Source: Radicibacter daui
GTDB taxonomy: Bacteria; Pseudomonadota; Alphaproteobacteria; Radicibacterales; Radicibacteraceae
Reading direction: 5' to 3'
DNA: 64,000 nt
Assembly (NCBI GenBank): GCA_030657355.1
Contig: CP131057.1
Location: forward strand, 1-64,000
Within the stretch, counting starts at the first letter, position 1, and each line of letters opens with the position of its first letter. The notes under the pieces were generated by a model that was not told where the DNA came from, did no database searches, and saw only the letters and a list, made by a program, of their open reading frames with translations. Made by a program: the position numbers and the translations under genes. Shown one piece after another: positions 25,841-34,627 of the stretch.

Positions 25841-26571
25841 TACCGACGTTCCCGTTTAAGCGGGCCGCTGTCGCGGCCGGTCACGATATCGAGGATTTCC
25901 GCGGCGACATTGCGCAGGTGCGTAACCATCGCCGTACGGGCCTGCCGCGCATCGCCCTTCTCCACCGCGTCGAGAATGGCGATATGCTCGGCGGCATCGG
26001 CCTGAACCCGGCCGCTCGGGCTGGTCAGCTCGAAAAGTCGGGTGGTCATGCGCAGCTGGCGGATGATCTTCATCAGTGTGCCGTTGCCCAGGGCTTCGGG
26101 GAACAGCATGTGCAGCCGGTCATCCATTTCCCAGTGCGCGGCTTCCTGCGAGCCGAGCGTGCCCAGCTGGCGAATGCCCTCGCGCAGCTCATCGATCACC
26201 GCCTTGGGAATGCGGCCGATGGCCAGCGTGACGGCTTCGCCCTCCAGCAGTTCGCGGACCTTGAGCGCCTGGAAAAACTCGACAGGCTGCACCTGCCGCA
26301 CCGCATAGGAGCGCGAGCCTTGCTTGACCAGCAGCCCTTCGGCGGCAAGGCGCAGCATGGCCTCCCGCATCGGCGTGCGCGAAATGTTGAGCTGCAGGGC
26401 AAGCCGCCCCTCGACGACCAGGCTGCCGCCGGGCAGCTTGCGTGTCAGGATAAGGCGGCTCAATTCCTCATAAGCGACATCGCCAAGGCTGGCTTCGTTG
26501 TCGGCACCGCTCTCGGCTTCGGCCGGCCGGGGCAACTCCACGTCCTTGATCGGGGGCGACTTCTGGGTCAA
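25840..26571 (-). CDS. GntR-family regulator, FCD (FadR-like) subgroup
   Basis: Regulator of 243 residues. An N-terminal winged helix (YEELSRLILTRKLPGGSLVV, then LQLNISRTPMREAMLRLAAE) is followed by an all-helical FCD effector domain that usually binds a metal and a small carboxylate. The TTG start at 26571 overlaps the stop of the upstream lyase gene, which explains why a longer upstream frame is not used. Its place inside the operon suggests autoregulation. A 21-bp inverted repeat in the divergent promoter region (30504-30524) is the natural operator candidate. Confidence 0.9.
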   Translation of the reverse strand: MTQKSPPIKDVELPRPAEAESGADNEASLGDVAYEELSRLILTRKLPGGSLVVEGRLALQLNISRTPMREAMLRLAAEGLLVKQGSRSYAVRQVQPVEFFQALKVRELLEGEAVTLAIGRIPKAVIDELREGIRQLGTLGSQEAAHWEMDDRLHMLFPEALGNGTLMKIIRQLRMTTRLFELTSPSGRVQADAAEHIAILDAVEKGDARQARTAMVTHLRNVAAEILDIVTGRDSGPLKRERR

Positions 26572-27509
26572 GCACAGGCCTCCAGTAATCCTGCGGTTGC
26601 AAGCGCACGCCGCAGGGCATCGGTTTCCTCTGACGAAATGCCCGTAATCGGCGCGCGGGTCATCCCATTTTTCCACCGGCCGAGCAGGACCATCGCCGCC
26701 TTGAGCCGCGCGGTGGCATGTCCCGTGGGCGCCATGCCATAGATCACGTCCGCCAGCGGCTGGATGCGCGCATGCAGCGCCAGCGCGCGGTCGCGCTCGT
26801 TGTTCAGCACCGCCCGGTCCAGTGCGACGATCTCTTCGGGCATCAGCACGGCAAGGCTTACAAGGCTGCCGGCGCTGCCCTGCACGAAGCAGGAGAGCAG
26901 GTGCTGGTCACCCGAGGCCATCATCTCCACATGGGGGGCAAGCTCCGCCACCAGCCGGCGATTGCGGTCATAGGCCGCGCTCTCCCAGCTGCCTTCCTTG
27001 ATGCCGACGATATCCGGCAGCTGCACCAGCTGCGCCAGCACATCCGGTGGATAGGCCATCGCCGATCCGACGCCCGCCTGATAGAGCATCAGCGGACAGC
27101 GGGCCTTTTCGGCGATGATCCGGTGATGGGTAACCGCCATGTCAGGATCCTGGGAGAGCGCCCAGGAAAAGGGCGGGAACACCAGCACGGCATCGGCACC
27201 CGCGGCCACGGCATCGGCCGCATGCAGCGCGGCCTCGGCGCTGGCTTCCGCCACCACGCCGCTGACGATGATGTGGCTGCTGCCGATGGTCTGCCGGGCG
27301 ATGTCCGTGACCCTGCGCCGTTCGTCGCGTGTCAGCAGGAAATTTTCGCCCGCATGGCCGTTGCACAGCACCCCGACAATGCCGGCCACTGCCGTGACGG
27401 TACGAAAATGCTCGGCAAGCGTCTCCTCGTCGATCCCGCCATCGGGATGAAACGGTGTCAGCGTAGCGGCGTAGATACCGCGAAAGGGCCGGTCTTTTTG
27501 CGGGATCAA
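26568..27509 (-). CDS. DapA/NAL-family lyase (dihydrodipicolinate synthase-like)
   Basis: TIM-barrel Schiff-base enzyme of 313 residues. The catalytic lysine is Lys171 (IVGIKEGS) and the partner tyrosine is Tyr143 (LMLYQAG). The usual substrate-carboxylate GTTGE loop is replaced by CNGHAGEN, so it is not a lysine-pathway DapA. In hydroxyproline pathways a relative deaminates 1-pyrroline-4-hydroxy-2-carboxylate, and the adjacent dehydrogenase makes that a real option. It starts at TTG, overlapping the oxidase stop (TTGA), and overlaps the GntR start in the same way. Confidence 0.87.
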   Translation of the reverse strand: MIPQKDRPFRGIYAATLTPFHPDGGIDEETLAEHFRTVTAVAGIVGVLCNGHAGENFLLTRDERRRVTDIARQTIGSSHIIVSGVVAEASAEAALHAADAVAAGADAVLVFPPFSWALSQDPDMAVTHHRIIAEKARCPLMLYQAGVGSAMAYPPDVLAQLVQLPDIVGIKEGSWESAAYDRNRRLVAELAPHVEMMASGDQHLLSCFVQGSAGSLVSLAVLMPEEIVALDRAVLNNERDRALALHARIQPLADVIYGMAPTGHATARLKAAMVLLGRWKNGMTRAPITGISSEETDALRRALATAGLLEACA

Positions 27510-28696
27510 GGCGTTTCCTCTGGTCTTTGTGCAGCCGGGGCTGCCATCAGCCGGGCCGGATCGAAAAGGGGCAATTCTGGCTCATGCCCCAGGATTGTCT
27601 GCGAGAGCAGCCAGCCCATGCAGGGGGCGCTCGTGTAGCCGGAATGGACGCAGCCAATGACGAAGGCGTTTTCCATGCCGGGCAGCGGGCCGATCATGGG
27701 CAGCGCATCCGCCGTCTCCGATTCAAGGCCAAGCCAGATGCGTGCGATGCGCGTCTCTCCAAGCGCCGGAATGGCGTGGCGGGCAAGGCGCACATTGCCG
27801 ACCAGATTTTCCGGGATAGCTTCCACGCCGCCCCGCACCGGGTCACCGATGCCTTGCCAGCCGCCGCCGATCAGCACCGTGCCGTTCTCGAACTGCTTGA
27901 GCGAAAGCAGGCCATTGGCAATGCCGACGACGGAGCGCATGACGGGCCGCATACGCTCCGTCACCACCAGCTGGTTGATGAGGCATTTGACCGGCACGTC
28001 GAACCCGAGCCAGCCGAGCATGGATTGCAGCCACACCCCGCCGGCAAGCACCAGGCGGCGCGTGCGCAAATGTTCCGGTGCGCGGTTATCAGGGGAGGCG
28101 GCTGTGATGTCATAGTGGGCACCATCCCGGTTGATCGCGCTCACCGGCAGGTTCTCACGGATGGTCACGCCTGCGGCCGTGAGGGCGCGGCGGTAGGCGC
28201 GGCCGGTCAGGTAGGCCGTTACATGTCCATCCAGTTCGCAAAAGGCGGCAGCCAGGACGCCGTCATTGAGCCTGGGCTCCACGGCGCGGGCCTCGGCCGG
28301 CGTTATCAGCCGGATCGGCGCCCCCATGGCGGCCCGCGCTTCGGCCCGCTTTTCCAGCATCTCGCGTTCTGCCGGTGTAAAGGCAAGCGAGAGGCCCGGC
28401 GCGGAACGCGCGCCGACATCCATACCCAGCCATTTGGGGGCGTCGAGCCATAACTCGCGCCCTCTCATGGCGTGGGGAATAAGGGCCGCCCGGGTCATGT
28501 GCAGCGTCAGCGTGCCTGCGTTGACGCCCGATGCCTCGCGGCAAATCTCGCCCCGGTCGATCAGCAGCACCTTCATGCCGCTGCGCGCCAGATGAAGTGC
28601 AGTGGTGGCGCCCATGGCACCGGCGCCGATGATCGTGGCGTCGTAGATTTCGCCGGCACCGCGGGAGAGGGCGGGAGAGGGGTTCGGGCTGGTCAT
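27506..28696 (-). CDS. FAD-dependent oxidoreductase, DadA/HcnC/OoxB-like subunit
   Basis: Flavoprotein of 396 residues. The FAD-binding Rossmann motif is IIGAGAMGATTALHLARSG, followed by the DAO-fold segments REASGVNAGTLT and MIGPLPGMENAFVIGCVHSG. It resembles the beta subunit of D-amino-acid, opine, cyanide-forming (HcnC) and D-hydroxyproline dehydrogenases. The start at 28696 overlaps the upstream gene by 4 nt (ATGA). With the two genes upstream it would form a heterotrimeric membrane-associated dehydrogenase that oxidises an amino or imino acid. Confidence 0.88.
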   Translation of the reverse strand: MTSPNPSPALSRGAGEIYDATIIGAGAMGATTALHLARSGMKVLLIDRGEICREASGVNAGTLTLHMTRAALIPHAMRGRELWLDAPKWLGMDVGARSAPGLSLAFTPAEREMLEKRAEARAAMGAPIRLITPAEARAVEPRLNDGVLAAAFCELDGHVTAYLTGRAYRRALTAAGVTIRENLPVSAINRDGAHYDITAASPDNRAPEHLRTRRLVLAGGVWLQSMLGWLGFDVPVKCLINQLVVTERMRPVMRSVVGIANGLLSLKQFENGTVLIGGGWQGIGDPVRGGVEAIPENLVGNVRLARHAIPALGETRIARIWLGLESETADALPMIGPLPGMENAFVIGCVHSGYTSAPCMGWLLSQTILGHEPELPLFDPARLMAAPAAQRPEETP

Positions 28697-30141
28697 AGCG
28701 GTGCCGGGGGCGGGAGTTTGATGTCGCCATAGTCGCAATCGCCGGCGAACTGCGAGATGGGCAGGGGGCGAAAGGGTGTACGGCCGGTAAAGGGGGCGAC
28801 GGGGGCTTCTCCGGTGGCCTGCGCCATAAGGGCGGTTGCCACATCCCCGCACATGCGCCCCTGGCAGGGACCCATGCCGCAGCGGGTCCAGGATTTGAGC
28901 TGGTTTACCGTGCGGGCCCCATCTTCGATGGCACTGTCGATTTCGGCCCGGGTCACATCCTCGCAGCGGCAGACGACGGTTTCGGGGCTGATTGCCGCGA
29001 CCTGTGCCGGCCTCAGCGCCATAAGCTCCGCCATGGCGCGGCCAAAGCGTCCGGCCTTTGCCGCTTGCTGTTCCAGCCGGGCGGCAAGCTGCTCATGCAC
29101 GGTGTCGGCAAGAGCCCCAAGGTCCCGGGCGGCAGCAAGTCCGGCAAGCTGGCCGTTCAGGGAGGCGGTCGCCGCTCCGGCAATGCCGGTTCCGTCCCCG
29201 ACGGCGTAGAGGCCGGGCAGGTTGGTGCGGAAATTCCCGTCGAGGTCCGGTGCCCAGCCGCCTTGTGCGAAATCATAATGGTGACGGGCACGCAGCAACC
29301 GGGTCACGTCTGTTCCCGGTACCAGCCCATGGCCAACGGTGACGGCATCAACGGCAAAGTGGGGCTCCGGTCCGGTTACCGGGCGGCGGGCGCCATCGAC
29401 CGGCTGCAAGGTCGCGACCAGCTGGTCCCCGTCGCGGACCACTTCCTTGAGAGTATGGGCGCTGAAGACGGGCACGCCGGTCCGTTTCAGACTGGCAAGC
29501 CAGCCCGCGCCACGAAGCAGCAGGTCCGGCCTTGAGGCCAGGCGGGGGAATTTTCGCAGCCAGTCGCTGCGTGGCGAAAGGTCCGCGACGGCCGCCACCT
29601 CGCCGCCGGCGGCCAGAATGCCGGCGGCAACAGCCAGCAACAGGGGGCCGCAACCGGCAATCAACGTCCGCCGGCCGGGCAGGATGCCCTGCGATTTGAG
29701 CAAAATGGTCGCCCCGGCAAGGCCGATGACACCCGGCAGCGTCCAGCCCGGAAACGGGACGACACGCTCGCTCGCTCCTGTCGCAGTAATGAGAGCGCGG
29801 CCATGCCAGGACCGGGTGCCTTGTGCGCTCAGGCTGTCGACCCGGAAGCCGGGGGAGACGGACCAGACTGTTTCACCGAAATGGCATTCGACCGTGCTGG
29901 CTTCCAGGCGGGCGCGCAAGTCGTTGCCCGCAACAGCCTCGGGGGAGCTTGCGGATTTTTTGTCCCCCGCGTGCGGGGCGCGATAGACCTGCCCGCCGGC
30001 GGCTACCGCCTCGTCCAGCAGCAGCACCCGCAGGCCTTGCGCTGCCGCGCTCATGGCGGCTTCGGCTCCGGCAGGTCCGGCGCCGATGACGATCAGGTCG
30101 GCAGGGGCCGGCAATGTCGCGGGTTCGAGTGCCGTCTTCAT
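28693..30141 (-). CDS. FAD/2Fe-2S oxidoreductase subunit, HcnB/OoxA-like
   Basis: Protein of 482 residues. A pyridine-nucleotide-disulphide-type FAD domain (LIVIGAGPAGAEAAMSAAAQ) makes up most of it, with a second dinucleotide motif near GVIGLAGATILLKSQG. The C-terminal BFD-like domain binds a 2Fe-2S cluster through VVCRCEDVTRAEID and a later SWTRCGMGPCQGRMC. This is the alpha subunit of OoxA/HcnB/hydroxyproline dehydrogenase-type enzymes. It starts with an ATGA overlap of the small ferredoxin-like gene and ends with another overlap. Confidence 0.9.
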   Translation of the reverse strand: MKTALEPATLPAPADLIVIGAGPAGAEAAMSAAAQGLRVLLLDEAVAAGGQVYRAPHAGDKKSASSPEAVAGNDLRARLEASTVECHFGETVWSVSPGFRVDSLSAQGTRSWHGRALITATGASERVVPFPGWTLPGVIGLAGATILLKSQGILPGRRTLIAGCGPLLLAVAAGILAAGGEVAAVADLSPRSDWLRKFPRLASRPDLLLRGAGWLASLKRTGVPVFSAHTLKEVVRDGDQLVATLQPVDGARRPVTGPEPHFAVDAVTVGHGLVPGTDVTRLLRARHHYDFAQGGWAPDLDGNFRTNLPGLYAVGDGTGIAGAATASLNGQLAGLAAARDLGALADTVHEQLAARLEQQAAKAGRFGRAMAELMALRPAQVAAISPETVVCRCEDVTRAEIDSAIEDGARTVNQLKSWTRCGMGPCQGRMCGDVATALMAQATGEAPVAPFTGRTPFRPLPISQFAGDCDYGDIKLPPPAPL

Positions 30142-30479
30142 GCGATGGTCCCCGGGAAAATCTGCATTCCGGCCGCCAGGCTGGTACGACAGGCAGGACG
30201 CCGCACCCCGTCGATGACGACGGTGCATTCCTGGCAAACGCCCATCCAGCAAAACGGGCCGCGCGGCGTGCCGGCGCGGGGGCTTTCCCGCAGGGTGGTG
30301 TATCCCGCCGCCAGAAGGGCAGCGGCGACGCTGTCGCCGGCCACGCCTTCAACGCGCTGTCCATTAAAGCTGAAGGCCAGTTTTTCGCCGGCCAGCCCGG
30401 TCTTGCGGCGCGGGCCGGTTTGGGGCCTGCCGGCGGCGGCGCAGATGCCGACGGTCTCTTCGGTTTGATTTTTTTTCAT
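30138..30479 (-). CDS. 2Fe-2S ferredoxin-like subunit, HcnA/OoxG-like
   Basis: Small subunit of 113 residues. The plant-type 2Fe-2S fold shows FSFNGQRVEGVAGDSVAAAL, then FCWMGVCQECTVVIDG and RRPACRT, giving the CX4CX2C-like pattern with a distal cysteine. It would pass electrons from the FAD subunits to a membrane acceptor. It is the first gene of the six-gene run, and its start at 30479 lies 25 bp from a 21-bp inverted repeat. An upstream in-frame extension into the repeat is not favoured. Confidence 0.87.
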   Translation of the reverse strand: MKKNQTEETVGICAAAGRPQTGPRRKTGLAGEKLAFSFNGQRVEGVAGDSVAAALLAAGYTTLRESPRAGTPRGPFCWMGVCQECTVVIDGVRRPACRTSLAAGMQIFPGTIA

Positions 30480-30503
30480 CTTGGGGCTTGCTTCGTACAC
30501 AAA

Positions 30504-30524
30504 CGGTATACGATAGATATACCG
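30504..30524. promoter_or_regulatory. Candidate operator in the divergent promoter region
   Basis: CGGTATA at 30504-30510 is repeated as its reverse complement TATACCG at 30518-30524 with 7 bp between. It lies in the 133-bp gap between the ferredoxin-like gene and the divergent transporter gene. GntR/FCD regulators bind inverted repeats of this size, and the regulator gene is part of the same run. Binding is inferred. Confidence 0.6.
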
Positions 30525-30612
30525 ACAAAACACAAAGCGCAATCCAAACCGCTAGGCTTGATGGGAACAACCACCAGCCGTCACCCAAACAGGAACGGAG
30601 GCTTCAGGAATC

Positions 30613-31422
30613 ATGGGATTTTTAAAGAAAGTCAGTCTTATCACGGGCTTGGCCTGCATGGCCTTGGCCCCGGTTGCCGCCTCTGCCCACAGCCTGGACG
30701 AGGTGCTTTCCGCCAAGACGCTGGTCGTCGGCATCAATCCGAATCTGCCGCCGCTGGGCGTTTACGATGACAAGAACGAGATCACCGGCTTTGATGTCGA
30801 CCTGGCGAACAAGCTGGGTGAAATGCTGGGCGTTGAGGTAAAGCTGGTGCAGGTCGGCTCGGCCGACCGTGTTCCGTTCCTGGCGACCGGCAAGGCTGAC
30901 ATCGTGCTGGGCGGCCTCACCCGCACTCCTGACCGCGCCAAGGTCATCGACTTTACCGTTCCGGTGATTACCGAAGCGATCAGCGCGCTGACGCTGGACA
31001 GCAAGCCCTTCAAGTCGATGGACGATCTGAACAGCGCGGACGTGAACCTCATCGAGGTGCGGGGCACCACGCCGGTGGATTTCGTCAAGACGCGGCTGCC
31101 CAACGCCAAGGTTGTGCTGTTCGACAACTACCCCGATGCCGTCCGTGCCCTGTTCCAGGGCCGCGGTGATGCGATCGTGGACGTCGTCGATTATCTCGGC
31201 CGCTACACTGCCAACTACAAGGATGCAACGCGCGTCCTGACCGATGCCACCGCCTCGGTCGATTATGACTGTATCGGTGTCGCCCGTGGCAACGATGCCC
31301 TCAAGGACTGGCTGAACACGGCGCTCTTCTCGTTGCAGAGCTCCGGCTTCGTCGATGTGACCTACAAGAAGTGGTTCGGGATCGACATGGTCTATCCGAT
31401 CCATCCGAACCCTTATTTCTGA
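30613..31422 (+). CDS. ABC transporter substrate-binding protein, polar amino acid type
   Basis: Periplasmic binding protein of 269 residues, with a signal peptide (residues 1-25, ending AASA). The SBP_bac_3 domain starts TLVVGINPNLPPLGVYDDKN, with EITGFDVDLANKLGEMLG and the GKADIVLGGLTRTPDRAKVI segment typical of amino-acid binding proteins. It opens a four-gene importer operon, divergent from the catabolic run. It likely captures the substrate of that pathway, an amino or imino acid. Confidence 0.9.
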   Translation: MGFLKKVSLITGLACMALAPVAASAHSLDEVLSAKTLVVGINPNLPPLGVYDDKNEITGFDVDLANKLGEMLGVEVKLVQVGSADRVPFLATGKADIVLGGLTRTPDRAKVIDFTVPVITEAISALTLDSKPFKSMDDLNSADVNLIEVRGTTPVDFVKTRLPNAKVVLFDNYPDAVRALFQGRGDAIVDVVDYLGRYTANYKDATRVLTDATASVDYDCIGVARGNDALKDWLNTALFSLQSSGFVDVTYKKWFGIDMVYPIHPNPYF

Positions 31423-31466
31423 TCGGTCTGGGTTAGTACCATATCGGGGAGGGGCCTGAGGCGCCT

Positions 31467-32141
31467 ATGCATTACGTCCTGCAATATGGGCAAGTCACGC
31501 CCTTCCTCTCCTATTTCCTCGGGGGTGCGCTCATCAGCCTTGTGCTGAGCGGGCTCGCCTTTTGCGGCGGCATGTTCTTCGGCCTTGTTGGCGCCCTGTG
31601 CCGCCTGCATGGCGGGCCGGTGCTGTCCGGTCTGGTGCGGGCCTATGTTGTCTTTTTCACCAACACGCCGCAGCTCGTGCAGATCTACGTCATCTTCTAC
31701 GGCCTGCCCGATCTCGGCATCCTCTTCTCCCCCTTCGCGGCCGTCCTCCTTGGTATGACGTTGAACGCCGCGGCCTACCTGACGGAAATCCTGCGGGCCG
31801 GTGTGACCTCGGTTCACCGGCAGGAGCTGGAGGCCGGCGAGACGATGGGGATGAACCATCTGCAACTGCTGCGTTTCATCATCCTGCCGCACATCTTCCG
31901 GGTCCTGCTGCCGCCCCTGAGCAGCCAGTACATCATGATGGTGCTGGGCTCCTCCATGGCGGCGGTTTTCGGGGTCGAGGAACTGACCGGCCGCGCCTTC
32001 AACGTCAACTCAACAACCTTCCGCTCGATCGAGGTGTTCACGCTGGTCGCCGGCCTTTACGTGCTGGTGACGCTGGGCGCGACGATCCTGCTGGCGCTGG
32101 TGGCGCGTTATGGCTTCCGGGCGAGGGTGAAGGTCCTATGA
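31467..32141 (+). CDS. Amino-acid ABC transporter permease, HisM/GlnP type
   Basis: Inner-membrane permease of 224 residues with about five hydrophobic segments. The cytoplasmic coupling loop EAGETMGMNHLQLLRFIILP is the expected EAA-type motif. The gene's stop overlaps the second permease start (ATGA). It follows the binding-protein gene by 44 bp. Confidence 0.9.
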   Translation: MHYVLQYGQVTPFLSYFLGGALISLVLSGLAFCGGMFFGLVGALCRLHGGPVLSGLVRAYVVFFTNTPQLVQIYVIFYGLPDLGILFSPFAAVLLGMTLNAAAYLTEILRAGVTSVHRQELEAGETMGMNHLQLLRFIILPHIFRVLLPPLSSQYIMMVLGSSMAAVFGVEELTGRAFNVNSTTFRSIEVFTLVAGLYVLVTLGATILLALVARYGFRARVKVL

Positions 32142-32851
32142 GCTTCAGCGATCTTCTCGGCCAGCTGCCCCGGGTCTTCACCTATTATAATCTGCTGCTG
32201 CTGGGGCAGGCAGCGCTGACGACCCTGCTTCTTTCGGCCTTCGGCTGCATCGTGGGCCTCGTGTTCGGATTGCTGCTTGCGCTCGCGCGCCGGTCGCACG
32301 CCCGTCTGCTGCTTCCCCTCAAGGCTTTCGCCTTCATTTATGTCGAGATTCTGCGCCGGGTACCGTTTCTCGTCACGCTCATGCTGTTCTTCTTCGGCTC
32401 GCAGGTGTTGGGGTTTGACCTTGCGCCGCTGACGATTGCCCTCATCAGCACATCGGTGATTTCCACCGCCTTCGTGTCCGAGATCATCCGGGCCGGGCTG
32501 GACGCGGTCAAACAAAGCCAGATCGAAGCGGCAACGGTGATGAATTTCGGCTTCTGGCAGACCTTGAGGCTGGTGGTCCTGCCGCAGGCCTGGCCGGTCA
32601 TCCTGCCGCCGATCTTCAGTTACTTCGTCCTCTTCATCAAGGACACCGCCCTGGCCTCGCAGGCGGGTGTCCTTGAGCTGGTGCAGGCCGGCCGCATCCT
32701 GACGACCAAGGGCTTTTCCGCCTTCATCGTCTTTGGCGCCGTGCTGCTGCTCTATTTTGTCATTTCATACCCCCTGGCCCGGCTGGGGAGCCATCTGGAG
32801 AGCCGTCTTGGTGTATCTCGACATTCGCGGGCTCGCCGCCCGATATCATGA
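32138..32851 (+). CDS. Second amino-acid ABC transporter permease
   Basis: Permease of 237 residues forming a heterodimer with the preceding one. The coupling loop is QIEAATVMNFGFWQTLRLVV, and the first helices (TTLLLSAFGCIVGLVFGLLL) are typical of HisMQ permeases. The ATG overlaps the stop of the first permease. A longer reading frame beginning upstream at 31562 is only the overlap of another frame with that gene and is not real. Confidence 0.88.
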   Translation: MSFSDLLGQLPRVFTYYNLLLLGQAALTTLLLSAFGCIVGLVFGLLLALARRSHARLLLPLKAFAFIYVEILRRVPFLVTLMLFFFGSQVLGFDLAPLTIALISTSVISTAFVSEIIRAGLDAVKQSQIEAATVMNFGFWQTLRLVVLPQAWPVILPPIFSYFVLFIKDTALASQAGVLELVQAGRILTTKGFSAFIVFGAVLLLYFVISYPLARLGSHLESRLGVSRHSRARRPIS

Positions 32852-33545
32852 ACTGCAGGTGCTGGACGGGATCGACCTCTCCATCAGCCGTGGCGAGATC
32901 GTCAGCCTCATCGGTCCCTCCGGCTCCGGAAAGAGTACGCTGCTGAGGGCGGTCACCGGGCTGCTTCCGCCCGAGCGGGGCACGGTTTCGATTGGCGGCG
33001 AGGAGATTGATTACAAGGACCGGCGCTCGTTGCGTGCCGCCCGCAGCCGGCTTGCCATCGTCTTCCAGCAATATAATCTCTTCGGCAACATGACCGTGCT
33101 GCAAAATGCGGTTGTCGCGCCAGTCAAGATCAGGGGGCGTAGCCGCGCCGAGGTTGAGGCCGAGGCTCGCGACCTGCTGGCCAGGGTCGGCCTGGGCGAC
33201 AAGCTCGATGCCTATCCCGATCAGCTCTCCGGCGGGCAGCAGCAACGTGTGGCGATTGTCCGTGCGCTCTGCCTGAAGCCGGAAATCCTGCTGCTGGACG
33301 AGGTGACCTCGGCCCTCGACCCGGAGCGTGTAAGCGAAGTCCTGGATACCATCCGTTTGCTCGCTGCCGAGCACATCACCATGCTGATTGTCTCGCATGA
33401 AATGAGCTTCGTGCGGGATGTCTCCCACCGCGTCGCCTTCATGGCGGAGGGCAGGGTGCTGGAGATCGGCCCGCCGGAGCAGATTTTCGATGCGCCGCAG
33501 GTGCAGCGCACGCGCGATTTCATCGACAAGATCTCGCGAAAGTGA
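32811..33545 (+). CDS. Amino-acid ABC transporter ATP-binding protein, GlnQ type
   Basis: ATPase of 244 residues with Walker A GPSGSGKST, the Q-loop FQQYNLFGNM, signature LSGGQQQR and Walker B ILLLDEVTSALD. The GTG start at 32811 overlaps the permease by 41 nt; a TTG one codon earlier is an alternative. It completes the importer. Confidence 0.92.
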   Translation: MYLDIRGLAARYHELQVLDGIDLSISRGEIVSLIGPSGSGKSTLLRAVTGLLPPERGTVSIGGEEIDYKDRRSLRAARSRLAIVFQQYNLFGNMTVLQNAVVAPVKIRGRSRAEVEAEARDLLARVGLGDKLDAYPDQLSGGQQQRVAIVRALCLKPEILLLDEVTSALDPERVSEVLDTIRLLAAEHITMLIVSHEMSFVRDVSHRVAFMAEGRVLEIGPPEQIFDAPQVQRTRDFIDKISRK

Positions 33546-33666
33546 CGGGTTTTTGTCCCTTCACCAATTTTTGAATATGAGAGGCACTTTCTTCTGAAAA
33601 ATGCCTCACCATGTCTTTCTCCGGGAGCAACTGCCTGACAAGGGCTGACGGGAGAGGGACCTCGAC

Positions 33667-34557
33667 ATGACACGTCTGACTGCCAAGGATTTTCCGCAGG
33701 AACTGCTTGAGCTCTACGACTATTACGTCCACGGACGGATCACCAAGCGCGAGTTTCTGGAGCGTGCCGGCAGGTTTGCTGTCGGGGGCGTCACGGCAGC
33801 AGCGCTGCTGGCCTCCTTGAGCCCGGATTATGCGCTCGCCGAGCAGGTGTCCTTCACCGATCCCGATATCGTGGCGGAGTACATCCACTACCCCTCACCG
33901 CTGGGCAATGGCGATGTCCGGGGGTATCTGGTGCGCCCGGCGGCCGCAAAGGATCCGGTGCCGGGTGTGGTGGTGGTGCATGAGAACCGGGGGCTCAATC
34001 CTTATATCGAGGACGTCGCCCGCCGGGTGGCCAAGGCCGGTTTCGTGGCGCTGGCGCCGGATGGCCTGACCTCTGTCGGCGGATATCCCGGCAATGACGA
34101 AAAAGGCCGCGAACTGCAGCAGCAGGTCGATCCGGTCAAGCTGATGAACGACTTTTTTGCCGCCATCGAGTTTCTCGGCGCGCACCCCGCCGTTAAGGGC
34201 CGCAAGGTCGGTATCACCGGCTTTTGTTATGGCGGCGGTGTCGCCAATGCGGCGGCTGTTGCCTATCCCGAACTTGGCGCGGCGGCCCCGTTTTATGGTC
34301 GCCAGCCGCGGGCGGAGGATGTGCCGCGCATCAAGGCGCCCTTGCTGCTGCACTATGCGGAGCTGGACAAGAACATCAATGCCGGCTGGCCGGATTATGA
34401 AGCCGCGCTCAAGGCCAATGGCACGACCTACGAAGCCTATGTCTATCCGGGCGTGAACCACGGTTTCCACAACGACACCACGCCGCGTTATGACGAGGCG
34501 ACGGCCAAACTGGCGTGGGATCGCACCATCGCCTGGTTCAACAAGTACCTGGCCTGA
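33667..34557 (+). CDS. Dienelactone hydrolase-family alpha/beta hydrolase (YghX-like)
   Basis: Hydrolase of 296 residues with the DLH catalytic triad Cys187 (GFCYGGG), Asp234 (AELDKNIN) and His265 (GVNHGFH). The N-terminal 60 residues include a hydrophobic stretch ([20 protein letters not shown]) preceded by [10 protein letters not shown], resembling a twin-arginine signal without the paired arginines, so it may be exported or merely membrane-tethered. It follows the importer by 121 bp and ends at a strong terminator. Whether it takes part in the neighbouring pathway is unknown. Confidence 0.85.
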   Translation: MTRLTAKDFPQELLELYDYYVHGRITKREFLERAGRFAVGGVTAAALLASLSPDYALAEQVSFTDPDIVAEYIHYPSPLGNGDVRGYLVRPAAAKDPVPGVVVVHENRGLNPYIEDVARRVAKAGFVALAPDGLTSVGGYPGNDEKGRELQQQVDPVKLMNDFFAAIEFLGAHPAVKGRKVGITGFCYGGGVANAAAVAYPELGAAAPFYGRQPRAEDVPRIKAPLLLHYAELDKNINAGWPDYEAALKANGTTYEAYVYPGVNHGFHNDTTPRYDEATAKLAWDRTIAWFNKYLA

Positions 34558-34564
34558 TGCCTGG

Positions 34565-34618
34565 AGGCCGGGCGGGTCCGGCGCAAGGCGCCGCGTTTCG
34601 CCCGGCCTTTCTTCTTGA
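34565..34618. terminator. Bidirectional terminator after the hydrolase
   Basis: AGGCCGGGCG at 34565-34574 pairs with CGCCCGGCCT at 34599-34608, enclosing a further GC-rich stem. A T-rich stretch (TTCTTCTT) follows on the plus strand. It separates convergent genes. Confidence 0.82.
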
Positions 34619-34627
34619 TCCCCGGCC

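Noticed and set aside
24884-26005. 373-codon plus-strand frame across the hydantoinase-like and GntR genes
   Set aside because: It lies antisense to two well-supported genes and has no recognisable motif.
24386-30479. Firm assignment of the island to hydroxyproline degradation
   Set aside because: The epimerase and the final dehydrogenase are missing and a cyclic amide hydrolase is present, so the substrate stays open.
31562-32137. Extended permease frame beginning at 31562
   Set aside because: That part is another frame of the first permease gene; the second permease starts at the ATG at 32138.
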